From positions 23,884,296 to 23,948,295 of the forward strand of contig CM035808.1 in assembly GCA_020466095.1 (NCBI GenBank): a DNA stretch of 64,000 nt. The letters are read 5' to 3'. Source of the DNA: Chlorops oryzae. Its lineage: Eukaryota; Arthropoda; Insecta; Diptera; Chloropidae. Position numbers and translations under genes: made by a program. The notes beneath the pieces were generated by a model. It was not told the origin of the DNA, did no database searches, and saw nothing but the letters and a program-made list of their open reading frames with translations. Shown in pieces: positions 22,800 through 35,401 of this stretch (positions are counted from its first letter, which is position 1; each line of letters opens with the position of its first letter).

Positions 22800-23270
22800 T
22801 TTATTTAAATATCCTCGCGCACTCTTGTACGCGTCTGAATGTTGGACCATGCAAAAAACGTACGAGAGTAAAATAACTGTGTCTGAGATGAAAATCCTAA
22901 GGGCGAAGGCGGGTGCGATCAAACTTGATCACATTAAGAGCAAATATATCCGGGGCAGCTTATTGATTCATAAGCCCATCACTGAAGCGCTCAAAGGCAG
23001 CCAGAGGCGACCGCCGGAGAGTCCTGTAAAAGAGGCAACTTATCCACCACTGTTCCAGCAAACAGCCGTAGGGTGGGCAGACCGATAACTATGTGGATCA
23101 GTCAAATGGAAAAAAAAAATCAGTAAAGAATGGGTCTCAGCGATGACATGATCCAGGATCGGAATGCCTCCATGAGGGTGATGAGAACAAATACCCACAC
23201 CTCAGGAGGAGTATGAGTGAGTCCGAAAAGAGGTAAACAAGGGTTAAGAAGAAGAAGAATTTGATTGGTA
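22800..23270 (+). pseudogene. RTE-type LINE 3' remnant (reverse transcriptase C-terminal region)
   Basis: The translation at about 22815-23000 contains LLYASECWTMQKTYESKI and KYIRGSLLIHKPITEAL, the region after the polymerase domain of RTE-like non-LTR elements, where ECW, a KxYIRGSL-like motif and PITE are usual. The frame then breaks. A later segment (VGRPITMWISQMEKKISKEW in another frame) matches the GRP-x-W motif near the end of such ORFs. It closes with an AAGAAGAAGAAG tail. It is 5' truncated and frameshifted, so dead. Confidence 0.7.
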
Positions 23271-24015
23271 TTTTTGCCAGAGATGCCGAAGCTCATAATG
23301 CATATACATACATATTTTCTTGTGGGATTTTGTCGGTATAGTCCATATCAAGTCCATACCTTTTGCCATAAATAAATTAAAAAAGAATCTTTCATTCAAA
23401 ATATGTAGGTTTCTACGTCCTCATCCAAATGAAAATCAATCGTTTTCTGAGTTTCACAAAATCTCAAAATGAATGGCCACAACAATTGCCTCTTCTAGTC
23501 ACACGAATGTCTCAATAATAATTAGGTAAGCTTATGGAGAACTGCAATAAAGCATGTCAAGCGGGTGGAGTTCCGTAATTTCAATGCATGTGGAGAGCAT
23601 AACGAACGCAGACAAGACATAAATATGCATTTTGGGTTCAACGGAGCTGCGGAGTTATATGTAAGTTAGATTCATTGCAGCGTGACCGGTTCAATGCAGA
23701 ACAACTTTTTCTAGACAGCTTCATTGTGGTGACGTCACGCTGACACTGAAACTGAATGGCAACTAAAGGGTACTTCTCTTGGAGAAATATTCTCATGTGA
23801 GTATCGGAAAATAAAAGTTACGATTTATAATAGGTATTTCGGAAATATTTTCCCTTACAGCCCTATTCTAAATGAATATTTCCCGGATATTTTTTCCCTT
23901 CAAAATTTTCTGCGCCGAAAAAGGAGGTATTATAAACGACAATTAGAGGAAAAATGTGAAGACCTTTACTTAAAAATCATCAAAATTCTTCCTCCCTTTA
24001 TATTACCTTCGTGGT
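23271..24015. other. Non-coding, nothing recognised
   Basis: No ORF, RNA or clear repeat end was found. Confidence 0.4.
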
Positions 24016-24170
24016 TCTGGGATAGCGTAGGGGATGCGTGTTATGCTATTGAGCCGATTGTCTGAGGTTCAATTCCCAGCACAAGCGAAACGGAGTGTAA
24101 TGTTCGAAGCCTAGCACTGGTATACAAAAAATCTCATTTTAGGGTATTTTTTCCGGGCTCCCATCACAAA
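24016..24170 (+). mobile_element. tRNA-derived SINE (family 2)
   Basis: The head GGGATAGCGTAGGGGATGCG (A-box area) is followed by a B-box AGGTTCAATTCCCAGC at about 24065-24080. A short tRNA-unrelated body and AT-rich tail follow. It differs from the SINEs at 11290 and 29500. Confidence 0.55.
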
Positions 24171-25869
24171 AATGTGCGACCAAAAAAAAAGTCCCATGCC
24201 AATTCTGAGGTCCTTCATAGAACAGTCCGGCTAACGAAAAAATTGTTCACTATTTCCAGCGTTCCATCCCTAGGAAGCCTGATTATATAAAACAGTCCGT
24301 GTAACAAAAAACCGTCCACTATTTCGAGCTGTTCATTACCCTGCAGAGAAGCCTAGTCGCCATATGACCAACCATGTATATTATTGACGTGTCATATAGA
24401 CAAGAGAACTAGTTCCAACGCCATCAGTATCTTATAGACGCGGTGTCATTAAAGAGCTGTACTGTCATAGAAGCGTATAGTTCATCTTTATTGACCATGT
24501 CAATAGTTCGTCAATAGTTCGTCAATAATTCGTCAATATTTCTTCGGTCAATTGTTGACATGCAATGCCCCCTCAATGATAAAATGTCAATAGACAAAGG
24601 CTTGGGGTTGGTATAACTGGTCAGTAGTGACGTTGACGCGGTCTGTAGAAAAAGAGTATAGATTCACTATTGACATTTCCTACAGGGTTATTTCAGGGAC
24701 TCTTTATATGCAGAATTGACTCTACATACATACATATAATTCCTTGCCAGTGTGTTTAGAATGGGAGAATTCAAAATCAGATGGGAGAGTTAAAATCAGT
24801 GATGGCAACACTCTTCTAGTCTTTTCGCTTCAACAATGATGCGCGGGAAATTTGAAAAATAATATTGGAAAAATGTTCCCCGCTGCCAGAAGGGACTTTA
24901 TTTTCGAGAGATATTAACCAACCCATATAGGATCACCCTTTATACCAACAATAAAATGTAATAAGAATAGAATAATCAAACGAATTTTTAGATATGCCAC
25001 AGCAGAAATCACAGACTCCCTCAATTGCGGGTGTTAAGTCAACTTCGAACTTGATGTGCTCGACCGCGAATGTTGGTCACGAGGCGATAAAACAACATGA
25101 ATAAGAATAGGTACTTATACGTATAAAAATTAAAATGAATAAATAATAGTAATAATAGCGGTATAGTTGAACAGAAAATTATGCTTAAAGCGAATGTTGA
25201 GCAAAACAAGTTGTACTCCAAGAGAACTCCACTCAGCGATATCTCACCTCATTCGCCCTTTTGCGCTGCGAACAAAAAACTCGTTCTTCAAATTCAATCG
25301 ATCCGTTTGTGGGCTCAACAAAACCTCGAATGAAGCGGAAAAATTCCCGCTGATATTACGTTGACCAGCAAGAAGAACAAAAGGACCAGCCTACAGCTTG
25401 CATGACCATGACAAGCAACCTGTAAACAGTCATAAAATATGCAGACAAGCAACTGGCTGAACAACTTCAGAGGATCTTTTTTTAGCCACTGTAATCAACG
25501 TTTATATAGGTACGAGTATATTGCACTGAAACTTCTTGTTTTCTCATGCTGGAAGAAAGACTTGTTCTAAAAAGAAAACAAAAAAACCCGCAGATTCAAT
25601 CATAACATTACATGTTTCCTGCCCTTGACATTGTTACGACACTGGAAGCTTGACTGAGAAGCCTCTTCGGTGTTTTTTCATTGACAGAGATCGAATGTGG
25701 TGTGCGATGATTCCTGCAGGCGAATGAAGGCAACAGGAGAACGCAATGGGATTAAATCAATCTATAAAAAGAATAAAGACTTCACGAAAAAGTCCCTTTT
25801 CATTTGTGGCACTTCTGTTCTGCTTCGACTTAAGATTGGGGGTATAATTTGTTATAGGTATTATAGTTT
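24171..25869. other. Non-coding with short GTCAATA tandem repeats
   Basis: Four tandem 11-12 bp units of the type GTCAATAGTTC lie at 24499-24545, with further GTCAATAG and TTGACAT motifs nearby that could pair as inverted copies. Two imperfect copies of an AACAGTCCG..AACAAAAA segment lie at about 24225-24345. No gene was recognised. Confidence 0.45.
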
Positions 25870-26640
25870 ATTATTTGCGTCAGACAGTGCATGCGAAGGA
25901 ACACCTCGGGCTACAGCATTTCTATCTTCTTGAACAGTCAGGCGGCTCTAAGAGCCCTATCAGCATTCACCATAAACTCTAAACAAGTTTATGAGTGCCA
26001 TGTGCTCCTTCAAACCCTATCCCAGAGGAACACGGTTGCTCTATACTGGATACCAAGGCACGAACGACGTATAGGCAATGAAAGAGCGGATTTTGTGGCC
26101 AAAATGGCCGCGGTGAACTTTTTCGTTGAACTAGAACCTTTCTTCGGGGTTAGCAATAGCTTCAGAAATGACCTGATTGGGAAATGGAAAGAACATAGCC
26201 GAAATGAATACTGGAGAGTCCATAAGGGTATGCGGCAGGCAAAAAGCATCATATGTCTCACGACTATCAGGGAGGAGACTACACTAAACTTGAACCGAAA
26301 AAATATAAAAATCTAAACTAGACTTTTAAGGGGGGGAGGGGGGGGGGTTACTGTAGACCGAAGTATCACCTGAAAAAGATGGGAGTGGTAAACGAAGATC
26401 TCTGCAAACTTTGTAAGTCAGAGCCGGAAATAGCGGAGCATGTTCTGTGCACAAGTCCTGTTCCGCCTGGTTGCAGACTCACGTGTCTGGGGCGAGAATA
26501 TTGCGTCCTCAAGCAATTGCTTTAATCCTTTACAGATTCCGAGAATCGTAAATAGTCTCGATATTCCCGAATAGAACATGGGCTGCACAAAAGATCCCTT
26601 AGATCGTGGTGCTTTTATAGCCTAAATTAATAATAAAAAT
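25870..26640 (+). pseudogene. LINE remnant with RNase H domain and 3' end
   Basis: The frame at 25891-26316 contains NSQAALRALSAFTINSKQV, ALYWIPRHERRIGNERADF and EYWRVHKGMRQAKSI, matching the RNase H domain and the downstream region of I/R1/Loa-type non-LTR elements. The usual catalytic Asp before SQAA is Asn here. The frame breaks at a poly-G run (26329-26347). Zinc-knuckle-like CKLCKSEPEIAEHVLC then reads in another frame at 26403-26455. The 3' end (GAACATGGGCT..TTATAGCCT, then TAA repeats) is shared with 38330-38400. Confidence 0.75.
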
Positions 26641-29499
26641 AGTTTATTAGAAAAATTACTCTTCCTAAACTGGGACAGTAGCTGACAAGGGAAACAATAT
26701 CTTCAAATTATTTCGATTTACTTGTTCAGAATTTTCCCGCTCATTTATTGAATCATTGCCACGGTATAATCCATTCTTTACGGATTTAATTTCGATTTTA
26801 ATTTGGTCGTACTTTTTAATATTGGGATAATAAAAAATTATTTAACAAAAAATAAAATTACAAAAAAAAAACCTCGATTTACTCTTGCAGTAGAATGAAA
26901 ATTTTGCTTAAATAAAACATTTTTTAACTGCGCATGTTTAGCCTTTAGTTCTGGTATTTAAAGCAATTTTTTATTACCTATGTACATTTCTCTTCGATTT
27001 CTTAATTTTCTGGTTGAAAATCAAATAATTTTTTAAATTGCGTCGTTAAGCCGACTAAAAATAGGTTTTATCTGCACCAAAAAAAAAAAAAAGGAGAAAG
27101 GCCACATCAAAACTTGACCGGGAAGACAAAAATAAAATAAAAATTACTTACTTTTCAATAGATATTTTCAAAATATTGAAATTTTTGAAAACTTCGATTA
27201 GCTTGATGTATAATTTTAAGATGAAAATACAATGAGCAAGAGTTTGATGGAGGCCTTTACTTGAAGTCGGAAGGCAAACCACCGGGAATCACCGAACAGA
27301 GATGCATAAAAAAGCTCCTAAATGAAATTACACATAATGACCGGTTGTTTCTTCGTTAGCAATCGGTTCGATGTTCGTTCAAACCAAGTTTACTTTCGAT
27401 ATCATTTCAATGGACGTTTTATGGTGTTTGTGCGTCCGAGTGTATTGGAAAGTATCAGCTATTCCCTGCAGTAATATGGACTGACCCAAATGTAGCCTTC
27501 GGTCAGTCCTTCATGTTACCAATACTAGTCCCCTCATAATTCCACTTCTAATGTATTCAACTGACCTTTTTAAGATGGCTCTGTCCTAGGGGTGGGACTA
27601 GTCCGCAAAACCGCTGATCATAGGCCAGTTTTTTTTGGGTCAATTGTCGTAATTTTGTCTCGTTTTAAGATAGTCAAATGAGGAAAATAAACAACAAATT
27701 TCTTATATATATATTCTAAGTTGATGAAAGTGCCATTTACAGACCACAGATAAACCAACCCCTTTATTACCGACCGCCGGCGATCCGAAATCGATGAAGC
27801 GAACTGCCGTAATTTAACCGGTAGTGTTTGGACCGGTCAAAGGCCAGTCCTTCTTAGAAAACTGACCGTCTCATTACTGAAGGGTTCTCCCTTTTACTGT
27901 GCATAATAAATTTTACACATTAATTTTTTATGGCGAAATAAAGTCAAAAAGTCGGATGCAACCCTGCGCATTCAATGCTTTTCGATCATTTGGCGGAAGT
28001 AGAAAATTTATTTGCGTTATTTTTTCGCTATTGTTTCTATGTGCACATTATTGTCGCAGCATCGGAATACGGGCCATAAGGAATTCATCAGGTACGCAAC
28101 AACGGAAGTCAGTATTATAATTCCGACCACAATTTCATCGCAAATATGGGCTTGATTCTGGAAATTTTAGTCTCTGATAGCTGTGATCGAGATTTTATTT
28201 CGTCAATTTTGAGCTCATTTTTGGGTCTTTGGTATAATTCGCCCATCTGAATCTGAAATGTGTTTTGGAGGCTTGAACCATGTTGCCCGTTTTTAAGGGG
28301 AATATTCCTCTGAATGTTTCAAAACAAGTCGTAAATGCCCTAATATTTAATTTTGAATTCTTCCAAATAGGTCATAATAAATATCTTCCAAATAGATCAT
28401 AAATGTCTTTGAATTTAGGGGAAATTCCCCTAAACTGGCAGCAGTGGGCTTGACCCACACATTTATAGTTAAATGATTTGTGAAACAACCTCCATAAAGG
28501 TATCTCCGATGGAGCATTTCATTTTTCTCACTCAATTCTCGTTTCGACGATTTCGAAAATGTCGAGATAGCACCCCAAAGGTGAGTGTCTACTTTTAATG
28601 ACTATAACGGCCTTAATTTAAAATAATTCGTCTAGAGCATGTTGTGTTTGAACGCGATCGACTCACCAAGAACACGCATTATTCATCAGGTTCTTATTTA
28701 AAAATCAGTTTCGTTACATTCGACTTCAGTTTCATTCGTATCTCGACGACAATTAGTCGCCGTTGGCTTAGGTCGTCCAACAATTTAAAATCGCGGCCTG
28801 CGCGTGCGTGGAAACTGTTGCAAAGATATTGAAAGAAAAATAAAAAATAATTAAAGTAAAAATATTCTCAAGAAGTTAATGCATTTATACAAGTAAATTC
28901 AAAGAAAAAAACACTGACCGAATCAACAGTGTCGTGTGCTAAATAAATAAAGAATATTTCGAAAAATATAAAATTGTAATAAATAAAAATTATAAAAAAA
29001 TTAAAAAATTTTTTTATAAAAATATCCTCAATAAATCCTAAAGGTGAGAACAAATTTTTTTTTTAATGTGAACACTCTTTTCCTATTCATTTTATTGAGA
29101 TTTAAGATACCATACTTCAAAGAATTGCATTTGTATCCATGGCGATGTGTTTTAGGTCGATTATTTCAAATAGCACAACCCTCTAATTCCTTGCTCCATC
29201 TCTGGACGGAATTTTTTCAAACAAATCACTATAAGAAAAAAAATATTTTTTCAGATTCGGTTTTCTCCACCTGAAATCAGCCAAGTCTGAACTTTTCATT
29301 GAAAAAAATTGTGCCATTAGAGGGTTAACCTCTTAAAGTCTAAAATATATTAAATGATTTCAATTTTTTGATAGCAGTGGAATATTAAGGGTTAAAGTCT
29401 TAGATTTCGGTTTAATATTTATGATTATATATGATTATATGAAAAGATTACATTTTCTTGATGCCAAGAATTAAAAATTTTTTTTTTATTTAACAAGGT
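26641..29499. other. Non-coding, AT-rich
   Basis: Nothing firmly supported. A weak inverted pair (CAGTAATATGGACTGACC near 27470 and an inverted CAGTAATGAGACGGTCAG near 27880) may bound an old MITE, but no target duplication was found. Very AT-rich at 28840-29050. Confidence 0.4.
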
Positions 29500-29712
29500 T
29501 CATGGTCGGCCTCTGTGCCGTAGTTGGCTGGGATGCCAATTTACGAAGTGAGAGGCCCTGGGTTCGACTCCCAGCTGAGGTCGTGGATACTTGTGTCGTT
29601 TTTCGGTTTCTATTTTTCTTTGTTTTTGCATTATTTGTGGTATCACAATGGGCCCATTTGGTGCCTAAGTGTGTCACCCTTGGTGGCAGCCACACCAACC
29701 TAACCTAACCTA
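29500..29712 (+). mobile_element. tRNA-derived SINE (family 3)
   Basis: The tRNA-like head has an A-box region TAGTTGGCTGGGATG (29521 onward) and a B-box GGGTTCGACTCCCAG (about 29560-29574), with GAGAGGCCC between. A 120 bp body follows, ending in three AACCTA units. The box match is the best of the three SINEs. It does not form a complete cloverleaf with CCA-type end pairing. Confidence 0.65.
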
Positions 29713-31050
29713 AGGTATATGAGCAATTAGGTCCAAGAGTTCAAGATTTATTGAAATAACCCAATCATCAAAGCTCACTGGAAGCTCTTCGTTGTGAGAT
29801 AAATATTTAAAAAAAGTTCATAGATTGTTTTAATTTGAAAATAAATTCAGAAGGGACATCAATTGATAAGGGATTTTCCATTTCGAATTCAATGAAAATT
29901 TATTCGAAATTAAAGAAGAAATGCATAGGCAATTGTTATACAATATTTTCTAAATCGATAAATTTCATCAGAGTAAACAAAATTTCCCATATTCTATTTT
30001 AAATTTATTTACTCTGTAAGGTACTCTACCTTATTCGAGAAACATTATTCCAGCCTCTTTATTATTTCAAAAGATTAGAATTAAACCCTTAACCGTTTGA
30101 ATAACTGAATAAGATATTATATTGCGTCAATTGGAATAATACGCACCAGTTTTGTAGAGGGGCGGGGTGAAAGAGGGCGTACTTTCTCCCAGCCATGACT
30201 TAGCCATGGGTTTCTTAAGGGCGTCCCAAAATTATTTTGAAGTTCTGTCCGAAGCAGCTCTAAAGGGGCCCCAAAGAATAAATTACTCACGGCCCGAAAT
30301 ACCTCTACGCGATCACAATACCGGAAGGTCACATAAAAGATTCATCGATAGAACAAAAACTTTCATTTTGAATCACGAAAAAATTAACTTCAAATGTGAT
30401 TTTAACATAGCAGAAAAGAAAAATTGCATGATACAAAGATTTATGTATTTACGAATCGGACTTAAGTAATAATCATCCGCTTCTAAACGAGTTTTAATAC
30501 ATGCTTGTATTATTAATTAAACATTCGCATTATGACGATCCTTTAATCGTCGACATAGCAACTACAAATAAGTTCAAATCATCATTTGAAATCTAAAAAA
30601 AAAATGTTCTGTTGCTTATGAGAAAAGCTAACGAAAATTAGAAGCAAATGAATTCCACACATGAGTACGAGCATCAAATGCTGCCAAACAAGCCATGAAA
30701 TGCAAAGAAAAGTATGTAATTATAAAAACTACAGAACATTCAAATTAAAATTAAATAAGCAAGAAATGTTCTGACAAACAAAACTCGTGACCAATGGCAT
30801 TAGATATCGACTCAGACACGTTTAGCTCCGAACGAAGAACAAAAAATAAAAAAATAAAAAAAGTGTAGGAATTCATGAAAAAACATAGACAAGAATTCGT
30901 TCAGCACTTTGCCTTGCTATAATCAAATTTTATAAGGGAGTTCGCGAATATTTTTTTCTAGTTTTTCATAATTTTTATTTGAAGCTTTTAAAATTTCTCT
31001 CATGCAAGTACAAAAAAATATAGCGAGATATAATTAATTACTTCAATAAT
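29713..31050. other. Non-coding, nothing recognised
   Basis: AT-rich sequence; the 100-codon frame at 30167-30469 lacks any domain. Confidence 0.4.
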
Positions 31051-31052
31051 TA

Positions 31053-31268
31053 TGCTGCTTACAGAATATTGAATTTAACTGATTTTAGCTGTTGTGATTT
31101 TAGCATTTAAATTAAAGTCTGAGCTTAGCATCAAATACGGAAGTGTTGCCATATAAAACAGCTAAACTCATGATTTAATTTCTGCATTCAAAGAAGCTAA
31201 ATTCAGGTTAAATTCAGCGATAAATTCTAAAATCATTATCAGTTAAATGCAATAGTCTGTAAGCAGCA
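31053..31268. mobile_element. 216 bp MITE with TA duplication
   Basis: The ends TGCTGCTTACAGAATATTG and inverted TGCTGCTTACAGACTATTG continue as ATTTAACTGAT on both sides. TA flanks are at 31051-31052 and 31269-31270. The arms extend beyond 30 bp. It is probably a Tc1/mariner- or pogo-type derivative. Confidence 0.8.
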
Positions 31269-31270
31269 TA

Positions 31271-32032
31271 AACTTAGGAGTTGTAATGCCGCTCTTTCGC
31301 TTAAACCAACTTTTTCAAGAACGTATTTTATTGTTTTATCGAAAATAGATAATAAAAAAATATATAAAAATAAAAAACTATTTATTTTCATTTAAATATT
31401 CTAAACGACTTCCGTAAGCTTTCTACATTGGCCGCGGAGATCAGGAAGTTTTGTAGAACTTTTTTTTTTTATGGAACTGAATAAGCTAATATTTGAGAAG
31501 ATTTAAGTAAAACAAAATAAAAAAAAGATGAACTATTGAAGTCGAAATTTTTCAATCAGCTATTGTGGGTCTCTGCTGAGCTAAGAAAAATTATTGAATG
31601 GCGTATAGGTAAAAAAATCACCAATTCGTCTTTCAAGGGCTATAAAGAAAAATGGACACGAGTTATCTCAGATAATCAGAAGATATAGCAAAAAATTAAT
31701 TGCAGATTTAAAAAATTTGGCATCGATAAATTGGGATGGCGTATGGACCATATGAATCCTCGGACGACGATATATTTTATTTATATTTTCCGATTTCCTT
31801 CCGACGCACCCACAAGAAAATTTTTAATATCACATCACTTCATTCGTCCATTCTGGCACAATGAAGTTTTGTTGCTTTGAAGAAACAATAGCCCACAGTG
31901 AATTATTAACCCATTAGGTACATCTTAAACATGAGCGTTGTTGCCCGCGGAGCAAGCTTCGGAGCATTGAGAGCGAATGCTTGTGTACATACACAAAAGG
32001 CAACAAGCAAGCTGAGAAATCGAAACCTGTTT
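31271..32032. other. Non-coding, nothing recognised
   Basis: Its last ~100 bp (from GTTGCCCGCGGAGCAAGC) is GC-richer and shares scattered AGCAAGC and GAAGC motifs with 32228-32520. That suggests one older repeat interrupted by the MITE at 32041. Confidence 0.4.
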
Positions 32033-32040
32033 AGTCTGAC

Positions 32041-32219
32041 CATATAGAACTATAGCTGCAACTTCGGCCAAATTTTGGCGCGTTATGGCATGATTTGGTG
32101 AAAAAGTTCAACTGTGGTGAACCACGCCATAAGTCGAGTGTTGTGGTGAACCACGTAATAGAAAGTGTGGTGTACCACGTAATAGCTTTTGGCCGAAGTT
32201 GCAGCTATAGTTCTATATG
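32041..32219. mobile_element. 179 bp MITE, 8 bp TSD AGTCTGAC
   Basis: The near-perfect ends CATATAGAACTATAGCTGCA, followed by ACTTCGGCCAAA, are inverted on both sides. The duplication AGTCTGAC lies at 32033-32040 and 32220-32227. An 8 bp duplication fits hAT or P-type transposition. The interior carries three copies of a GTGGTGAACCACG-like palindrome. Confidence 0.9.
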
Positions 32220-32227
32220 AGTCTGAC

Positions 32228-33019
32228 ATCAGGCAGCGAACGAGCAAGGCCTATGTCGGATGAAGCAAAAAGAGAGAACTGAAAAGGCGAAAAACGTTCT
32301 TCAGTGCAATGCGCACACACACTATCGCAAGCTTTCAATGTAGTGGTGGGCATCCCTGAACATGAGCAGTGCCGGCCAAGGAAGCAAGCTAGAAGCAAAA
32401 AGAGCGTAAGCACTCGTATGTGCACAAAATTGCTCTCAAATGAGAAGCAAAGCTGAGAGCCAAAAAATCGTTCAGTTGAGTGGAAAACGTCAAGCGAGAC
32501 GGAGCTGCGTCGGATGAAGCTAGATGAGAACGTAAATTTTTTCAGCCTTGATACACTTTGAAGAAAATGAATTTTTTATAGTTCAGGAATTTTTTCATCG
32601 TGTTCTTAACATTCAGTTATTTTTATTATATAATATCTATAAATTCAGCACATAATTTATTTTTACAATAATTCTCTGCTCTGCACTTTAAATTTTCAAG
32701 ATAAAAGAGCTCAAGATGAGCTGAAAAGGCTCCAAAATGACCCATCCCTACCTCTTGGACGAGGCGTCGAGTTTTTGCGACATATCGATCCAGGGACATA
32801 CCCAGTTCTAAAGAACAAAATTTTTCGGCTCTAAGAAAAGTTTATTCAATTTTGTATGAAAACATCCACAACTGTTTCTCGCTGTGTAATGTGCACGCAC
32901 ACAAATGCAATTAGTAATTGTAGTGGTGGCCGGCACTGAACATGAGCAACGTTAAATTTTTTTTATAAAATCCTCCTAACTCGATTAATTCTTTTTAATT
33001 AGTTAAAATTTTAAGATTT
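32228..33019. other. Non-coding with diverged repeat
   Basis: Two direct copies of a TGTAGTGGTGG..CTGAACATGAGCA segment, each preceded by a GCAC-CACAC stretch, lie at about 32310-32370 and 32890-32950. No gene. Confidence 0.45.
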
Positions 33020-33021
33020 TA

Positions 33022-33124
33022 CAGTCAAACTTCCATAACACCAACCACCATTATCTAAAGAAATAATTCGAGCTATAGTTGGATACTTCGAGTTGTAGAA
33101 GTTCGAGCTATGGAACCTTGACTG
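33022..33124. mobile_element. 103 bp pogo/Tigger-like MITE (copy 1)
   Basis: The ends CAGTCAAACTTCCATAAC and inverted CAGTCAAGGTTCCATAGCTC are flanked by TA (33020-33021 and 33125-33126). CAGT-initial ends with a TA target are usual for pogo-group elements. It is the same family as 34543-34714. Confidence 0.8.
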
Positions 33125-33415
33125 TATCTTCAAACATACAAATTCTGGTAACTTTTTGATCACCCCCAAAAATTTTTTCATTCATTTTTTCACCTCACTG
33201 CGCTGTACAAAATAAATGCCGCTAACTTATTTTTGTGTTGTCGCCTTTGGTCCGGCTTAGACTGGGCCATTCCGATTGAAGAGCTGAAAATTTCATGAAA
33301 ATTTCCCAGGACTTCTATTCTCCTGAGACAGCTGCCAAATAAGTCAGACTCTTGCCACGAAGAAGATGGAAATACAATCTTATTCTTCTATCATATTACA
33401 GTATACAGTGTAACC

Positions 33416-33552
33416 TATCCTGGTGGACAACTTTTCTTAAACGGACATTTTTTGGGAATGCTTCAGTGTTCGTGTTTCTCAAGCGGACACCTCTGTTAAG
33501 CGGACATATTTTTTTCGGTCCCGTAGGGGTCCGATTAAGAGGGAGTTCACTC
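33416..33552. mobile_element. 137 bp Tigger-like MITE
   Basis: It begins CAGTGTAACCTATCC after TA (33414-33415) and ends GGGAGTTCACTC before TA (33553-33554). Internal GGACA/AAGCGGACA motifs are typical of Tigger-type arms. The terminal match is imperfect. Confidence 0.6.
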
Positions 33553-33556
33553 TATA

Positions 33557-34540
33557 CCAATTTTTTTTTACAAACTTTTTTTCCAAAATATAAAAAAAAA
33601 AGAAATTTTCGATGAGAATAAATATTACACACAAACATTTTTTAATGAATCTGCTCATGGGTGAACAATTCGATTTTTCGATAAAATAGTATATAATAGT
33701 TGATTTAATAATATCTTATGGAAGTAATTATCACCTTAAAGCATCATTTAAAATTTTTATAAATCTTATCAATCAATTTGACGTCAGACAAACTGTTTTA
33801 ATCAATTGAAGAACCAGTTTATGCAAAAATACACAGAGAATGCTTCAATGCCTACGATAGCCATTTTTTTTTGCCATTCTATTGAAAGTCAGCAAGGTCT
33901 GAAAAAAGCTTTGATTTTTAGATTTTTTTTTTTAATTTCAAAAAATTTTATTTCTGTTCTTCGGCGATTTAATTTCAAACTTTAATTGTGTAGACTTAAT
34001 TCTCAGCTTCATTTACATATTGCGTCTACACTTCCACTGAATTGAAGCGAATTTTAAGCGGTCCCTAACACATATATACAGCCATATATATATATATATA
34101 TATATTTTTTTTTTTTTACGAATCAGAGACAAACCTAAAGGTTAAGACTTAAATATTTCTCGAACCTGTTTGTTTTAAATTTAGAATTTTTTTCTTATAA
34201 GTAGTTATGTTTTTTTTTTAATCGAAATTCTTGCCTCTCAAAATGGGGCTTCTTCTCGCAAAGTCAGCGTCGTGACCGCAAAAAATCCCCGTGATTCGGC
34301 AGAAGAACCGAAAATGCCTAAAAGCTTTTTTCACTTTATGGCAAACAGAATTATGACGCATCAATCGAGGTTGAAAAGAAAGAGATGGAGATGGACATAA
34401 AAATCAAAAAACAACGATCTAAGGAACTTCACGAAGCTTAAAAGAATCATAGGGAATTGAAATGATGAAGCAGAAGCCGTGCTTGGTCTATCCTCATCTT
34501 TTTCTTTGTTTATTCAAGCCGTAACAAAAAAAGTAGAAAA
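33557..34540. other. Non-coding, AT-rich
   Basis: A (TA)n microsatellite lies at about 34083-34105. No other feature was recognised. Confidence 0.45.
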
Positions 34541-34542
34541 TA

Positions 34543-34714
34543 CAGTCAAACTTCCATAACTCGAACCACCATTATCCAAAGAAATAGTTCGAGTCAGAGA
34601 GACCTCGAGTTGAGGAAACGAATTTGTATATAAAATATTCGCTATGGCGACCTGATTCAGTTCAAGTTATAAAAAATTCGAGTTGGGGAAGTACGAGCTA
34701 TGGAAGTTTGACTG
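34543..34714. mobile_element. 172 bp pogo/Tigger-like MITE (copy 2)
   Basis: The ends CAGTCAAACTTCCATAACTC and inverted CAGTCAAACTTCCATAGCTC are flanked by TA (34541-34542 and 34715-34716). Its arms share the ACCACCATTAT..AAAGAAATA segment with copy 1 at 33022. Confidence 0.85.
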
Positions 34715-34716
34715 TA

Positions 34717-35393
34717 AATCAAAAAAATAATTAATGATCTCGTAAAGACGGAAAAAAACTCAATTTTATTTTGCTAAGAAGCATGATTTAATCCAAGCCA
34801 TTCGAAGATTTAATTATTTCGCGAAATGAATCGTTTGGCGTGGAATTTTTTGTCTCTTTCTCTCGCTCCCTCTCTCTCTCTCTCTCTTTTTTTTATATAA
34901 ATAAAGAGTTTTTAGGCTTTGAAGTTATTATGTTTCGATAATTGAAATTAAAACACTTTGATTTGTGCTTAATTTGTACTTGAAAAAACTGAATTGAATT
35001 TTCAAAAGATGTGACTGCGTTATTCTTTGGGCTGGAGCTATCAAAAAAATATATAAAAAAAATTCGAGAACATTAGCAACAACAATGAAAAGTAAAATGA
35101 ATTAGTAGAAAAAAACTAAAATGGAAAAAAAATACATGAATTTGTATTAAAAAAAGGCATATCGAATTATTTAATATATCGGAAAAATATTCCGATACAT
35201 CGTGACTGATCCATTCCGTAATAAATCGATCAATATACCTACATATATCCATGAACCGATTAATCGCTAATTTCACTATTTGAGGTGCAGTGATTATTGC
35301 TTCTATCCTCTTTTGGATCCTATACTGAGAAATGCGACTTAAATTCTTAAATTCCTCAAAATATGCCAAAAATTTTACAATTTCGAAGTCGAT
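34717..35393. other. Non-coding
   Basis: A short (TC)n run lies at about 34856-34888. The 124-codon minus frame at 35073-35447 crosses a MITE boundary and is low-complexity, so it is not called. Confidence 0.45.
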
Positions 35394-35401
35394 GTCTATG
35401 C

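Noticed and set aside
27468..27885. MITE bounded by CAGTAAT ends
   Set aside because: The arms match only loosely and no target duplication was found.
29693..29712. Telomeric repeat
   Set aside because: Three AACCTA hexamers only, not the insect TTAGG pentamer; they form the tail of a SINE.
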